Assembly: GCF_003946915.1 (NCBI RefSeq)
Contig: NZ_RPOC01000003.1
Coordinates: 1 to 64,000 of the forward strand
DNA length: 64,000 nt
Reading direction: 5' to 3'
Source of the DNA: Flavobacterium ustbae
GTDB taxonomy: Bacteria; Bacteroidota; Bacteroidia; Flavobacteriales; Flavobacteriaceae
This document shows positions 17,756 to 26,608 of the stretch, in pieces; position 1 is the first letter of the stretch; the number at the start of each line of letters is the position of its first letter. The notes beneath the pieces were generated by a model. It searched no databases and was not told where the DNA came from. It saw nothing but the letters and a program-made list of their open reading frames with translations. The position numbers and the translations under genes are program-made.

Positions 17756-17772
17756 CTTAGAACCTCAAAAAA

Positions 17773-18315
17773 TTAATTCCAATTCTCCTCAAATCCATAA
17801 TCTTCGAAGCTGTCGTCTCCTTCGAACATGTCAAGATCATCTTCGTCTAGATCGTCTTCAAATTCTCCGTAGATATCGTCATGCATGTCATCTGCTTCGA
17901 AGTTTTTTTCGATGGCATCAGCAGGCATTTCACCGTGAGAAAATAAAGTTTCTGGATAGGTAACTCCAACTTGTTCATCTTCTACAGCAGCCAATTCAAC
18001 TAAGAAAGTCCACATGCTGATGAAGTCATAAACGTAGATAATCTTCGTATTTTCTTTATCTAAAATACTAGATAGCGGATAATCGTTCATGGTTCTTATT
18101 TCGCCAGGAACATCTCCTGTATCAAAAAGCGGAATTTCATCTTCTTGATTCCAAGTATCATCACAAGTATAAAATGAAGCCACTTCTGATCCGTCAAAGC
18201 CAAAAGAGTTGAAGATTGCATTGTGTAAATCCTCAAGAGTATCCTCCTCAAGAATAGCAATGTCTCTGAAAATATCTTCTTCGGCGTCTAGAATAACTCT
18301 AAATTTATAAACCAT
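17773..18315 (-). CDS. Plasmid pRiA4b ORF-3-like protein
   Basis: A protein of 180 residues. It starts with VYKFRVILDAEEDIFRDIAI, followed by TLEDLHNAIFNSFGFDGSEV and SFYTCDDTW, the fold of the pRiA4b ORF-3 (IS1096 passenger TnpR-like) family. The last 45 residues are strikingly acidic, with EDDLDEDDLDMFEGDDSFED. The function is unknown and no transposase is present. A -7 box TACCTTTG on the minus strand (18339-18346) lies 23 bases before the start. Confidence 0.85.
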   Translation of the reverse strand: MVYKFRVILDAEEDIFRDIAILEEDTLEDLHNAIFNSFGFDGSEVASFYTCDDTWNQEDEIPLFDTGDVPGEIRTMNDYPLSSILDKENTKIIYVYDFISMWTFLVELAAVEDEQVGVTYPETLFSHGEMPADAIEKNFEADDMHDDIYGEFEDDLDEDDLDMFEGDDSFEDYGFEENWN

Positions 18316-18338
18316 AATCTTTGTTTTTATTGAGAGGT

Positions 18339-18346
18339 CAAAGGTA
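18339..18346 (-). promoter_or_regulatory. Promoter -7 box of the pRiA4b ORF-3-like gene
   Basis: TACCTTTG on the minus strand fits TAnnTTTG at a good distance from the start codon (18315). The -33 box is not clear. Confidence 0.5.
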
Positions 18347-18425
18347 AAATATAAAAAACGAAATACGAATTACGAATCGTGATTTGTTGAAAAGATTTTC
18401 GTGCGGGATTTTTGTTGAAAATTTA

Positions 18426-18590
18426 CCGCAAAGAGAGTAGAGAAATTACGCAAAGTTCGCTAAGATTTTTATGCGTTACGTTTCATAGAATGAAAAGTTC
18501 GCAAAGCTGGATGTTTACAAAGCTTTGCGAACTTTTAAAATATGAGAAAGTTAAATTTAGAAAAAAACTTAGCGGACTTTGCGTTAAATC
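18426..18590. repeat. Nested inverted repeat, AACGCAAAG / TTCGCAAAGCT family (copy 2)
   Basis: Inner arms AAAAGTTCGCAAAGCT (18493-18508) and AGCTTTGCGAACTTTT (18521-18536) are exact reverse complements. Outer parts contain ACGCAAAGTTCGCTAAG and CTTAGCGGACTTTGCGTT. The element ends at the stop codon of the HPP gene. A 70-codon frame here is an artefact of the repeat. Confidence 0.9.
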
Positions 18591-19190
18591 TTATCTCCTA
18601 GAAAGTCTCTTTCTTAATTTATGATAATGTTTATGATACGTATTGTGGCTCGGATAACTTCTGCTTGAAGTCATATTGTTGAAAATTAAAGCGGTAAAAA
18701 GTAAAATTAAAACTCCTGTAAATACGGGAGAAAGAACATACATATAGCCTAAAGCCTTTACTTTCTCGGTTCCGATAACCGCAATTAAGGCGGTTGCTCC
18801 TCCAGGCGGATGAAGCGTTTTGGTAATCTGCATTAAAATAATGGCAATTGAAACCGCAAGAGGCGCGGCAATCCACATAATGTCTGGAACCAATTTATGA
18901 ACCGTAACGCCTACAAAAGCAGAAATTACATGTCCGCCAACTAAATTGCGAGGCTGAGAAAACGGACTCTGGATAATTCCGTAAACTAAAACGCTCGAGG
19001 CTCCAAAAGATCCAATTAAATAAACCGCATCTGGCCCTGAAAAATGTATAGATTGTACATAAGCCAAAATTCCTATTCCGACGAAAGAACCTAAAAACGA
19101 CCAAAAATGTTCTTTATAATCAATTAATGTTTCTTTATATAAAATGTAGCGTGTTTTTCGATAGCTTCTTTTTATTTTTTCAGTTGGCAT
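18591..19190 (-). CDS. HPP family membrane protein
   Basis: An integral membrane protein of 199 residues with about four to five membrane segments and the family signature LHPPGGATALIA (near 128-139), preceded by GSFGASSVLVYG and PRNLVGGHV. Plant and cyanobacterial HPP relatives have been linked to nitrite transport, but that cannot be assumed here. The C-terminus is rich in His and Arg. The gene follows the ClC channel gene on the same strand after about 100 bases. Both are small-ion membrane proteins, which may be coincidence. Confidence 0.88.
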   Translation of the reverse strand: MPTEKIKRSYRKTRYILYKETLIDYKEHFWSFLGSFVGIGILAYVQSIHFSGPDAVYLIGSFGASSVLVYGIIQSPFSQPRNLVGGHVISAFVGVTVHKLVPDIMWIAAPLAVSIAIILMQITKTLHPPGGATALIAVIGTEKVKALGYMYVLSPVFTGVLILLFTALIFNNMTSSRSYPSHNTYHKHYHKLRKRLSRR

Positions 19191-19292
19191 ATTTGTGTGG
19201 TATTTTACTTGTGCGTTGTGCTTTTTAATACATTTCGATCCCTGTTGTTAAACTTGGCAAAACACTTTTTTTATAAAATTTATAGGTTAGAA

Positions 19293-20573
19293 TTATTTAA
19301 TTAAACTTGGTGAATAACTATATACGGTATACGGATAAATGGTTTTTGCTGTATATTTTGAAATTAAGCAAACGACGAGAATTGGGAAAAACAAAGTGTA
19401 ATCGTTTGTTAAGCCGCAAACCAAGAAAATAGCCGTAAAAGGCGCATGAATACTTGCACTTAGAACCGCAGCCATTCCGATAATCATAAAGTTAACAGGA
19501 ATTACATTTACATGAAAAAAGCTGTTTAGGATTGAAGCTAGCAATAATCCTAAAAAGGCACCAATGAACAAGCTTGGAGCAAAAACACCTCCGTCGCCAC
19601 CAGAAGCCAATGTAATTGAAGTTACAATTGGTTTTAGAATTAGAATTCCAATAAAGGTAAGCGCCAAAGTTATGGTGAGCTGCATTTGATGTGCGTTGCC
19701 AAAGATTCCTTTAATCGCATGGTAACCTTCTCCATACAATTGAGGGAAAAAGAATAGCGAAAGACTTAAAACCGCAGAGCCTAAAATAATTTTGTAATAA
19801 TGCGTATCGATTTTACCAAATTGTGATTTGAAGAATAAAACACAACGGGTTAGGTAAACCGAATTCATTCCTGCCAATATTCCTAAAAGGATGAAGTATG
19901 GAATTGCTTTTAAATGCCAAGTCGAAATGGAAACAGCAAATAAAGGTTCTTCTTTTAAAATAGTCAATAAGCCGAACGCTATAGAAACGGCAATTAAATT
20001 TGAAATTATAAAAGCTCGGGTTACTTTTCTCGAAATTACTTCGAAAGCAAATAAAACTCCCGCAATCGGACTGCTGAAAAGTGCTGTAACACCTGCCGCA
20101 ACTCCCGCGCAGATTAATTCGGTTTTATACTGACGAAAAACATTTTCTTTTTCGTGCGCAACAGAACCAATCGTTGCTGTGGCTACAACGGTTGAAACTT
20201 CGATTCCGGTTGAACCTCCAAAAATAACCGTTAATAATCCGTTGATGAAATGTGATGGAATTTTATAAGAAGGAAGATTTTTAGATTTTGATGCGGTACT
20301 TTCAAAAACTTCTTTGATTCCTTTGTTTTCTTTTTTCTTAAAAAGATATTGTCTGAGGAAATAAATTACCGATAATCCGAAAACTGGAAATACGATGTAA
20401 AATATCGGATGAACAGAAACTTCATGAAAGAAAATTTCTTCGTAATATTCTGTTATTTTTTTGAGTGAGATTCCGAGAAAGGCTGAAAGGAAGCCAATTA
20501 AGATAGAAACAATAACTAATTTTCGGAATTTAATGAATTGATGATTTTTTTTGATTTGCGCCGTTTTGTTCAT
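19293..20573 (-). CDS. ClC-type chloride channel / antiporter
   Basis: The frame allows a start at 20630, but MNKTAQIKK at 20573 is preferred because it gives the usual short basic N-terminus (426 residues). About ten membrane helices are visible. GGSTGIEVST keeps the gating Glu of the usual GREGP loop, and GGDGGVFAPSLFIGAF is the GxFxP anion-site motif. The GSGIP element is replaced by NKGIKE, so the central-site Ser is missing. No C-terminal CBS domains. The ion transported and the mechanism (channel or exchanger) are open. Confidence 0.88.
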   Translation of the reverse strand: MNKTAQIKKNHQFIKFRKLVIVSILIGFLSAFLGISLKKITEYYEEIFFHEVSVHPIFYIVFPVFGLSVIYFLRQYLFKKKENKGIKEVFESTASKSKNLPSYKIPSHFINGLLTVIFGGSTGIEVSTVVATATIGSVAHEKENVFRQYKTELICAGVAAGVTALFSSPIAGVLFAFEVISRKVTRAFIISNLIAVSIAFGLLTILKEEPLFAVSISTWHLKAIPYFILLGILAGMNSVYLTRCVLFFKSQFGKIDTHYYKIILGSAVLSLSLFFFPQLYGEGYHAIKGIFGNAHQMQLTITLALTFIGILILKPIVTSITLASGGDGGVFAPSLFIGAFLGLLLASILNSFFHVNVIPVNFMIIGMAAVLSASIHAPFTAIFLVCGLTNDYTLFFPILVVCLISKYTAKTIYPYTVYSYSPSLIK

Positions 20574-20716
20574 CAGAAGTAAATTTGCTGTTCGCACTTT
20601 TTTTATGCGGGTTACAAAATTAAGCAGCAAATTCGGTTTTTTCTAGTAAATATTGATTTTAGTGTGTTAAAATCAATATAAACAAGAAAATTCTTTCGGT
20701 TATTTTGTTTTGCAAA

Positions 20717-20808
20717 GTGAAGAAAAATTGCTCGCAAAGGCGCGAAGACGCAAAGTGTTTTTAAGTAAATTCTTTGCGACTCTGCGACTTTGCGAGATTA
20801 AAAAAAGA
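20717..20808. repeat. Inverted repeat, TTGCGACT/CGCAAAG family
   Basis: CTCGCAAAGGCGCGAAGACGCAAAG on the left faces CTTTGCGACTCTGCGACTTTGCGAG on the right, separated by about 20 A/T-rich bases. It lies between the convergent ends of transcription units. Related short pieces occur at 6603-6625 and 6739-6770. Confidence 0.8.
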
Positions 20809-20813
20809 CTTAG

Positions 20814-21203
20814 CTATCTTTCATAGAATTCTATTGGAAGCAAATCTGGATCAGCAATAAATGTAAAACGTTTTTCAGTAGTTTCATCGATTCTAATTGG
20901 TTCTGATTCTATTTCTTTTGAATTCAGAAAATCTATAGTTTCTTCCAAATTAATTACTTCAAAAGCCAAATGGCGAAGTCCAGCAGCTTCAGGTTTTGAA
21001 GGTCTTTGCGGTGGATTAGGAAATGAAAATAATTCAACTACATAAGTGCCATTTAAAGCCAAATCTAATTTATAAGACTGGCGTTCTTCGCGATAAATTT
21101 CTCTAATTATGGTTAAACCTAAAATCTGGGTATAGAAATATTTCGATTTTTCGTAATCGGAACATAAAATGGCAATATGATGGATTTTATTGAGCGTAAG
21201 CAT
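20814..21203 (-). CDS. VOC family protein (glyoxalase I-like, GloA2/YaeR type)
   Basis: A small protein of 129 residues with two beta-alpha-beta-beta-beta units. IHHIAILCSDYEKSKYFY (7-24), HLAFEV (near 78), and PIEFYER at the end, carry the His/Glu metal positions of VOC proteins. It is closest to the YaeR/GloA2 type, whose true substrate is uncertain. It directly follows the acetyltransferase gene with no gap, suggesting an operon. Confidence 0.88.
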   Translation of the reverse strand: MLTLNKIHHIAILCSDYEKSKYFYTQILGLTIIREIYREERQSYKLDLALNGTYVVELFSFPNPPQRPSKPEAAGLRHLAFEVINLEETIDFLNSKEIESEPIRIDETTEKRFTFIADPDLLPIEFYER

Positions 21204-21779
21204 TTATTTTTTTGATTCAGTTTCCTGATTTAATTTTCGAATAACTTTTGCCGGATTTCCAACCGCTAATGAATTATCTGGGATATCTTTTGTAACAACA
21301 GATCCAGCTCCGATAACACAACCTTTTCCGATGGTAACTCCAGGGCAGATAACCGAATTTCCTCCAATCCAGCAATCGTCACCAATTGTAACCGGATAAG
21401 CATTTTCTAATGTTTTTCTCAATTCAGCGTCAAGCGGATGCGAAGCGGTGTAGATTTGAACATTTGGCGCAATAAATACATTTGATCCAATATGTACTGG
21501 TGCACAATCCAGAACGACACAATTTACATTAAAATAAACATTTTCTCCTGCAAAAATATTATAACCATAATCACAGTGAAACGGAGGTTCAATATAAAAA
21601 CCATCTCCCGCATTCGGAATAAGTTCTTTTAGGATTTCTTTTGCTTTTTTGGTAACTCTGTATTCTTTTACGTTTAAATTGTGCAAAAGATTTTTTGCGG
21701 CACGACGTCCTTTAACTAATTCTTGATCAAAGGCATTGTAGTATTCGCCAGAGATCATTTTTTCTTTTTCTGATTTCAT
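21204..21779 (-). CDS. Sugar O-acetyltransferase (Maa/LacA-like)
   Basis: A protein of 191 residues. It starts with the maltose-acetyltransferase N-terminal motif MISGEYYNAFDQELV, then a left-handed beta-helix of hexapeptide repeats. The catalytic region ASHPLDAELR contains the active His (near 114), followed by IGDDCWIGGNSVICPGVTIG. It uses acetyl-CoA to acetylate a sugar or related hydroxyl; the acceptor is unknown. It is tightly linked to the VOC gene downstream. Confidence 0.93.
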   Translation of the reverse strand: MKSEKEKMISGEYYNAFDQELVKGRRAAKNLLHNLNVKEYRVTKKAKEILKELIPNAGDGFYIEPPFHCDYGYNIFAGENVYFNVNCVVLDCAPVHIGSNVFIAPNVQIYTASHPLDAELRKTLENAYPVTIGDDCWIGGNSVICPGVTIGKGCVIGAGSVVTKDIPDNSLAVGNPAKVIRKLNQETESKK

Positions 21780-21782
21780 ATT

Positions 21783-22241
21783 TTACATTTTCGTCTTGGC
21801 AATTTTTTCATGAATCTGCGGTACTTCCTGCAAAGCTGCAGAACAATACCAAGGCGTTAGTTCGGCTTCGAGTAAATTGGCTTTTATGGCAGGATCGGTG
21901 GCAACAAGCGCTTTCGCTTCTTCTACAGTTTCTACATTAAAAATATAAATACCGCGATAATTTCGATCATTTTTCATAAAAGGCCCGGCAACAGCCAATT
22001 TTCCTTCCTTGGCCAATTTGTTAATATTTGCCATGTGTCCTTCAAATAGTTTCTTGGTTTCTTCTTTAGAAGCCGTTGTATTGCTTCCCGATTTTAAAAG
22101 ACAAAAAACATATTTCTTCATTCCGTACTCGTCGGCATGAAGAGATTTGGCTAATGCTTCATCATATTTCACCTCGGTTTCCTGAGCAAAACTAATTGTG
22201 GTAAAAGATAAAAAGGCGAGAACAAAAAGTATACTTTTCAT
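21783..22241 (-). CDS. Secreted YciI-like (DABB-fold) protein
   Basis: The start at 22241 is chosen because MKSILFVLAFLSFTTISFAQ then forms a clean signal peptide; the upstream in-frame start at 22271 would spoil it. The mature part of about 130 residues resembles the YciI fold: KYVFCLLKSGSN, HMANINKLAKEGKLAVAGPF and RGIYIFNVETVEEAKALV. YciI proteins are usually cytoplasmic; here a signal peptide suggests export. No catalytic role is known. It lies 3 bases before the acetyltransferase gene. Confidence 0.82.
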   Translation of the reverse strand: MKSILFVLAFLSFTTISFAQETEVKYDEALAKSLHADEYGMKKYVFCLLKSGSNTTASKEETKKLFEGHMANINKLAKEGKLAVAGPFMKNDRNYRGIYIFNVETVEEAKALVATDPAIKANLLEAELTPWYCSAALQEVPQIHEKIAKTKM

Positions 22242-22256
22242 ATAATAAATAATTTT

Positions 22257-22388
22257 AACACATAGAAACATAGATTTAAAAACGTTTCAAAGGCATTTCA
22301 TTTACATAAATTCACATAGTTATGTGTAAAATCTAGATTTTCTAAGAATTCTTTTTAGAGAAATAAAAAATCTATGTTTCTATGTGTT
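22257..22388. repeat. Inverted repeat, ACATAGAAACATAG family
   Basis: The 21-base arms 22257-22277 and 22368-22388 are exact reverse complements (AACACATAGAAACATAGATTT). The inside contains more partial repeats. It lies upstream of the YciI-like gene and downstream of the DinB-like gene. A weaker relative is near 11738-11760. Confidence 0.92.
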
Positions 22389-22397
22389 TCAAGTAAA

Positions 22398-22856
22398 TTA
22401 AACCAGTTTCTTCAAAATAACAATCTGTCCTAAATGATACACATCATGCTGAATAATTCCGTGAATATGTTCATAATATGTATGACCATTATTAACGTAG
22501 ATTTTAGCTAAATCTTCATCATTAAAATTTTCGAAAAAAGCAGTCCAAGAATCTTGGGATTTTGCTAAAGTCTGAAGCGATTGTTCCCAAGCCGCTTCAG
22601 AAGGATCTAAAACAGGAACAAAATAATTATGATCGGGAGTTATAACGGTTTCTCCCTGCATTCTTTGTAAAATATTTCTTCTCCATTGTATCAAATGATT
22701 CACAATTTCCCAAATCGTATTAAGATTAGGATTGGCTTTTTTATACGCCTGCTCTGCAGTTACATTTTTTAAAGTATCGGCTAGATTAACTTCAAGCCAA
22801 GGATTTCCGTTATAAATAGATTGATATAAATTAGATATTCTTTTACTTTCTGACAT
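22398..22856 (-). CDS. DinB family protein
   Basis: A four-helix protein of 152 residues of the DinB/YfiT superfamily. Metal-site histidines are visible in EIVNHLIQWRRNIL (near 50) and QHDVYHLGQIVILKKL at the C-terminus, with GHTYYEHIHGII between. Such proteins bind a divalent metal; some are thiol-dependent S-transferases. The substrate is unknown. It is divergent from the TonB receptor gene. Confidence 0.88.
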   Translation of the reverse strand: MSESKRISNLYQSIYNGNPWLEVNLADTLKNVTAEQAYKKANPNLNTIWEIVNHLIQWRRNILQRMQGETVITPDHNYFVPVLDPSEAAWEQSLQTLAKSQDSWTAFFENFNDEDLAKIYVNNGHTYYEHIHGIIQHDVYHLGQIVILKKLV

Positions 22857-22996
22857 AAATGGTAATTTTTGGTTTTGTTAGCTAATATACAAATTAGTCA
22901 TTTACAACTCATCCTCGAAATTCTACAATTGAGTTATTATATATTTTTTAACGTTTGATGTTAAAATACATTTGCTTCATCAAAATCAAAGATGAC

Positions 22997-25162
22997 ATGA
23001 AAACCAAATTATTTTTTACCCTTAGTTTTTTATTTTTTACGGCATTAATTTTTGCTCAGAATACGATTTCAGGAAAAGTAGTTGACCAAAAAGGAAAACC
23101 AGTTGCTGGAGCAAACATATATATTGACGGAACGTACGACGGAGCAACAAGTTCTGAAACTGGAGATTTCTCTTTTGAAACTACAGAAACAGGAAACAAA
23201 TTTTTAGTGGTTAGTTTTTTACTTTTCGAAACTTATAAACAAGAAATTGATGTTGCCAATTATAAAGACCAGACGGTAAAATTAAGAGAAAATGTAAATG
23301 CGCTGGATGCAGTTGTTATTACGGCTGGAACTTTAGAATCTGGAGACAAAGCAAGAGTTTCTGTTTTAAAACCTTTAGATATTGTAACCACAGCAGGTTC
23401 TGCAGGAAATATTGTGGCAGCGTTGCAAACTTTACCAGGAACACAAAGTGTTGGCGAAGACGGACGTTTGTTTGTACGTGGAGGAGAGGCGAGCGAAACG
23501 CAGACTTTTGTGGACGGAATTCGCGTAGCACAACCTTATGGCGCAACAACGAATAATTTGCCAACAAGAAGCCGTTTTTCTCCTTTCTTGTTTAGCGGAA
23601 TCGCATTTTCTACAGGAGGTTATTCTGCAGAATATGGCGAAGCTTTATCTAGTGTTTTGCTTTTGAATACGAATGATGATGAAGATCACGAAAAAACAGA
23701 TATCGGATTAATGACGGTTGGTTTGAGTTTAGGAAATACGCAGAAATTCAAAAAAAGTACTTTGAGCGTAAATATGGCTTATATCAATCTAGCGCCCTAT
23801 CAAGCGGTGATTCCACAAAATGTAGATTGGAATAATCCATATCAATCTCTTGGAGGTGAGACGGTTTACAGATATAAATTCACAAATGGAGTTTTTAAAT
23901 TATATGCTTCATTCGATTCTGAAAAATTCGATTTAAATCAGAAAAACATCAATTTCGAAAATCCGATTCGAACTGATATGAACAATAATAACTTCTATTT
24001 GAATTCTTCTTATAAAGGAAGTTTCGGAACAGGTTGGACGTTAACTTCTGGAGTGAGTTACGGTTACAGCAAAAACAAATTGAAATATGATATTACTGGA
24101 ATTGACGCTCAGGAAAATGCGGCTCAATTGAAATTGAAGTTAAGCAAGAAATTTTCAAACTATTTCAGATTGTCAGCTGGAACAGATTATTTCATTACAA
24201 AATATAATGAAGATGTAGCTGATAATATTTCGCTTGACGTAACAAATGGTTATAATTCTAACATTTTTGCGGCGTATACAGAAGGAGATGTTTCTTTTTC
24301 TAAAAACTTAGCTTTAAAAGTTGGTTTGAGATTTTCGAATAATAGCTTGTTAAACGAAAACAATATTGCGCCAAGAGCTTCATTAGGATATAAAGTTTCA
24401 AAAACAAGTCAGTTCTCTTTTGCTTACGGAGATTTTACGCAAACGCCTGTTGTAGATTATATTAAATATTCGAAATATCATCAGTTTGAAAGTGAAGAAG
24501 CGAGACATTATATTCTGAATTATACTTTCACAAGACCTGGACAAACGCTTCGAGCAGAAGCTTATTACAAAGATTACAGCAATTTAGTTCAATACAACAC
24601 AAGAGATATTCAGTACAATTCGGTTTTTAATAATAACGGATCGGGTTACGCAAAAGGATTGGATATTTTTTGGAGAGACAGCAATTTGTACAAAAACTTA
24701 GAATATTGGATTTCATACTCTTATATCGATTCAGAAAGACAATACAAGAATTTCCCAAACATGGCAACTCCAAGTTTTATTGCCAATCATAATTTATCTG
24801 TTGTAACGAAATATTTTATCACAGATTGGAAATCGCAAGTTGGTTTTACCAATAGTTTCAGCACAGGACGTCCGTACAACGATCCGAATCAGACGCAGTT
24901 TATGAACGGAAAAACAAAATCGTACAATAGTTTAAGTTTTAACTGGGCATATTTATTGACAACGCAAAAGATCCTTTATTTCTCAGTTTCAAATCTTTTA
25001 GGAACCCAAAACGTTTTCGGATACGATTATGCAAGAAACCCAGACCCAAGCGGAGTTTATCAAAGACAAGCCGTAGTGCCAACAGCAGACCGATTCTTCT
25101 TCGTAGGTTTCTTCTGGACTATTAGTCAGAATAAGAATGAGAATCAGTTGAGGAATCTATAG
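22997..25162 (+). CDS. TonB-dependent receptor with CarboxypepD_reg-like domain
   Basis: An outer-membrane receptor. The start at 22997 (721 residues) is preferred to 22955, since it directly begins the signal peptide MKTKLFFTLSFLF ending at IFAQ. Next come a beta-sandwich domain (ISGKVVDQKGKPVAGANIYI), a plug with ALQTLPGTQSVGEDGRLFVR and GGYSAEYGEALSSVL, and a C-terminal barrel. It should import a siderophore, oligomer or other ligand using TonB energy. No SusD-like partner is adjacent. Downstream genes (25511 on) are in the same direction but separated by a 347-base repeat-rich gap. Confidence 0.92.
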   Translation: MKTKLFFTLSFLFFTALIFAQNTISGKVVDQKGKPVAGANIYIDGTYDGATSSETGDFSFETTETGNKFLVVSFLLFETYKQEIDVANYKDQTVKLRENVNALDAVVITAGTLESGDKARVSVLKPLDIVTTAGSAGNIVAALQTLPGTQSVGEDGRLFVRGGEASETQTFVDGIRVAQPYGATTNNLPTRSRFSPFLFSGIAFSTGGYSAEYGEALSSVLLLNTNDDEDHEKTDIGLMTVGLSLGNTQKFKKSTLSVNMAYINLAPYQAVIPQNVDWNNPYQSLGGETVYRYKFTNGVFKLYASFDSEKFDLNQKNINFENPIRTDMNNNNFYLNSSYKGSFGTGWTLTSGVSYGYSKNKLKYDITGIDAQENAAQLKLKLSKKFSNYFRLSAGTDYFITKYNEDVADNISLDVTNGYNSNIFAAYTEGDVSFSKNLALKVGLRFSNNSLLNENNIAPRASLGYKVSKTSQFSFAYGDFTQTPVVDYIKYSKYHQFESEEARHYILNYTFTRPGQTLRAEAYYKDYSNLVQYNTRDIQYNSVFNNNGSGYAKGLDIFWRDSNLYKNLEYWISYSYIDSERQYKNFPNMATPSFIANHNLSVVTKYFITDWKSQVGFTNSFSTGRPYNDPNQTQFMNGKTKSYNSLSFNWAYLLTTQKILYFSVSNLLGTQNVFGYDYARNPDPSGVYQRQAVVPTADRFFFVGFFWTISQNKNENQLRNL

Positions 25163-25500
25163 GTTCTAAGGTGCTAAGCTACTGAGGTGCTAAGGAAAAA
25201 AACTTAGAAGCTTAGCCATTCAGAACCTTAGAACCTCAGAAAAAACAATTCAGTAACCAAAATCAACAACTCAGTAGAATTTAATTTTAAAACACTTAAA
25301 ACCAGTATACTTTTGAAGAGTAAATTAAAAGGAACAAAGAAACAGAGAGACAAAGTGACAAAGGTTCAAAGTTTATCTGACTGAAAGCAAGAGAACTTTG
25401 TGACTCTGAACCTTTGAATCTTTGAGCCTTAAAAAAAGAGTTTTAATCATCAACAAAAAGAAACCTTAGAACCTTAGCATCTCAGAACCTTAGAACCTAA
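25163..25500. repeat. Repeat-rich gap: CTAAGGTTCTAAGG and CAAAGTGACAAAGG inverted repeats
   Basis: Three blocks fill the gap. 25163-25237 pairs AGGTTCTAAGGTGCTAAGC with its inverse CAGAACCTTAGAACCT. 25337-25432 pairs GACAAAGTGACAAAGG with CTTTGTGACTCTGAACCTTTG. 25462-25499 is a single right-hand arm AACCTTAGAACCTTAGC. No coding potential was seen. Confidence 0.85.
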
Positions 25501-25510
25501 AAAAATAATC

Positions 25511-25918
25511 ATGACGAAAATTATTACCATAACTATTTTATTTATCTGCAGCTTAATGTCTGCACAAAATGTGAAATTAACTGTTGCCGTTTCGGGTTTA
25601 AAAAACAATACGGGAAGCGTTAAAGTAGGATTATATAATTCAGAAGAGACATTTCTTAAAACAATTTACAAAAGTCTTGCTTCAGAAATTAAAGACAATA
25701 AGGCCGTTGTAATTTTCGATAATCTTCCAGCTGGAGAATATGCCATTTCAACTTATCATGATGAAAACAGCAACGGAAAACTGGACAGAAACGCAATGGG
25801 AATTCCGTCTGAAGAATATGCAGCTTCAAACAATGCAAAAGGATTTATGGGACCTCCTTCGTATAATGATGCTAAATTTACTGTTAGTAAAGATTCAAAA
25901 ATTGAAATTGTATTCTAA
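25511..25918 (+). CDS. DUF2141 secreted protein
   Basis: A protein of 135 residues. The signal peptide ends at SLMSAQ. The mature part has the DUF2141 pattern: GSVKVGLYNSEETFLK, then FDNLPAGEYAISTYHDENSN and GKLDRNAMGIPSEEYAAS. The Asp/Asn-rich NSNGKLD stretch may bind calcium. It is a common small periplasmic or surface protein of Bacteroidota, often near TonB receptors. Its function is unknown. Confidence 0.92.
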   Translation: MTKIITITILFICSLMSAQNVKLTVAVSGLKNNTGSVKVGLYNSEETFLKTIYKSLASEIKDNKAVVIFDNLPAGEYAISTYHDENSNGKLDRNAMGIPSEEYAASNNAKGFMGPPSYNDAKFTVSKDSKIEIVF

Positions 25919-25967
25919 ATAAAAAATAACTAATCCATATAAAAACAACCATTTAATTACTTATAAA

Positions 25968-26588
25968 ATGAAAAAAATCATCACATTAATCGCATTATTT
26001 GTAGTAGGAATAAGTTCAGCTCAAACACAATTTGAACAAGGAATGAACAAAGCTTTCGGACTTTGGAAAGAAGGGAAAAATACAGAAGCTTCTGCCTTAT
26101 TTGAAAGAATTGCTGCTGCCGAAAAAAACAGTTATCTGCCTAATTATTATGTTGCTTTAATAAATGCTACATCAGTATTTACAGAAATAGACAAAACCAA
26201 AATCGATTTATTGTTGACAAAAGCGCAAGATGCCTTAGATGTCGAATTGATAAAAGACCAAGCCAATTCTGAATTGTATGTTATGCAGGCTTTAATTTAC
26301 ACGGGATATGTTGTGGCAGACCCAATTACAAACGGAATGAAATATTCTGGAAAAGTAATGGAAGCTTACGCGAAAGCCAAAGCATTGGATCCAAATAATC
26401 CGAGAGCAGTTTTTGGTGAAGCAGATTATCAATTAGGCGGTGCAAAATGGACCGGAGTAGATACAAAACCTTTATGCGCTCAAGTTGATAAATCTATTGA
26501 ACTTTTTAATAATTTTAAACCAGCTACGCCGTATTCTCCAAAATGGGGGTTAGAGAGAGCGCTAGAAATTCAAAAAACTTGTAAATAA
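25968..26588 (+). CDS. Secreted helical protein (TPR-like), unknown function
   Basis: A protein of 206 residues. The signal peptide ends at ISSAQ (about 19). The mature part is helical. FEQGMNKAFGLWKEGKNTEA and YAKAKALDPNNPRAVFGEAD look like tetratricopeptide repeat helices. Two Cys (CAQVDK and KTCK) lie near the C-terminus. It follows the DUF2141 gene closely, and the LytS-type kinase starts 20 bases after its stop, so these genes are probably co-transcribed. Confidence 0.72.
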   Translation: MKKIITLIALFVVGISSAQTQFEQGMNKAFGLWKEGKNTEASALFERIAAAEKNSYLPNYYVALINATSVFTEIDKTKIDLLLTKAQDALDVELIKDQANSELYVMQALIYTGYVVADPITNGMKYSGKVMEAYAKAKALDPNNPRAVFGEADYQLGGAKWTGVDTKPLCAQVDKSIELFNNFKPATPYSPKWGLERALEIQKTCK

Positions 26589-26608
26589 TTTAATCGTTAT
26601 CAGCCACT

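Noticed and set aside
17773..18315. pRiA4b ORF-3-like gene as a sign of a plasmid or IS1096-type transposon
   Set aside because: No transposase, terminal repeats or plasmid genes accompany it; the family is common on chromosomes.
18412..18624. A 70-codon frame on the + strand
   Set aside because: It lies entirely in the AACGCAAAG inverted repeat and the 3' end of the HPP gene; its sequence is explained by the repeat.
19293..20630. The ClC protein as lacking its gating glutamate
   Set aside because: A first look found no GREGP, but GSTGIEVS keeps the Glu in the matching position.
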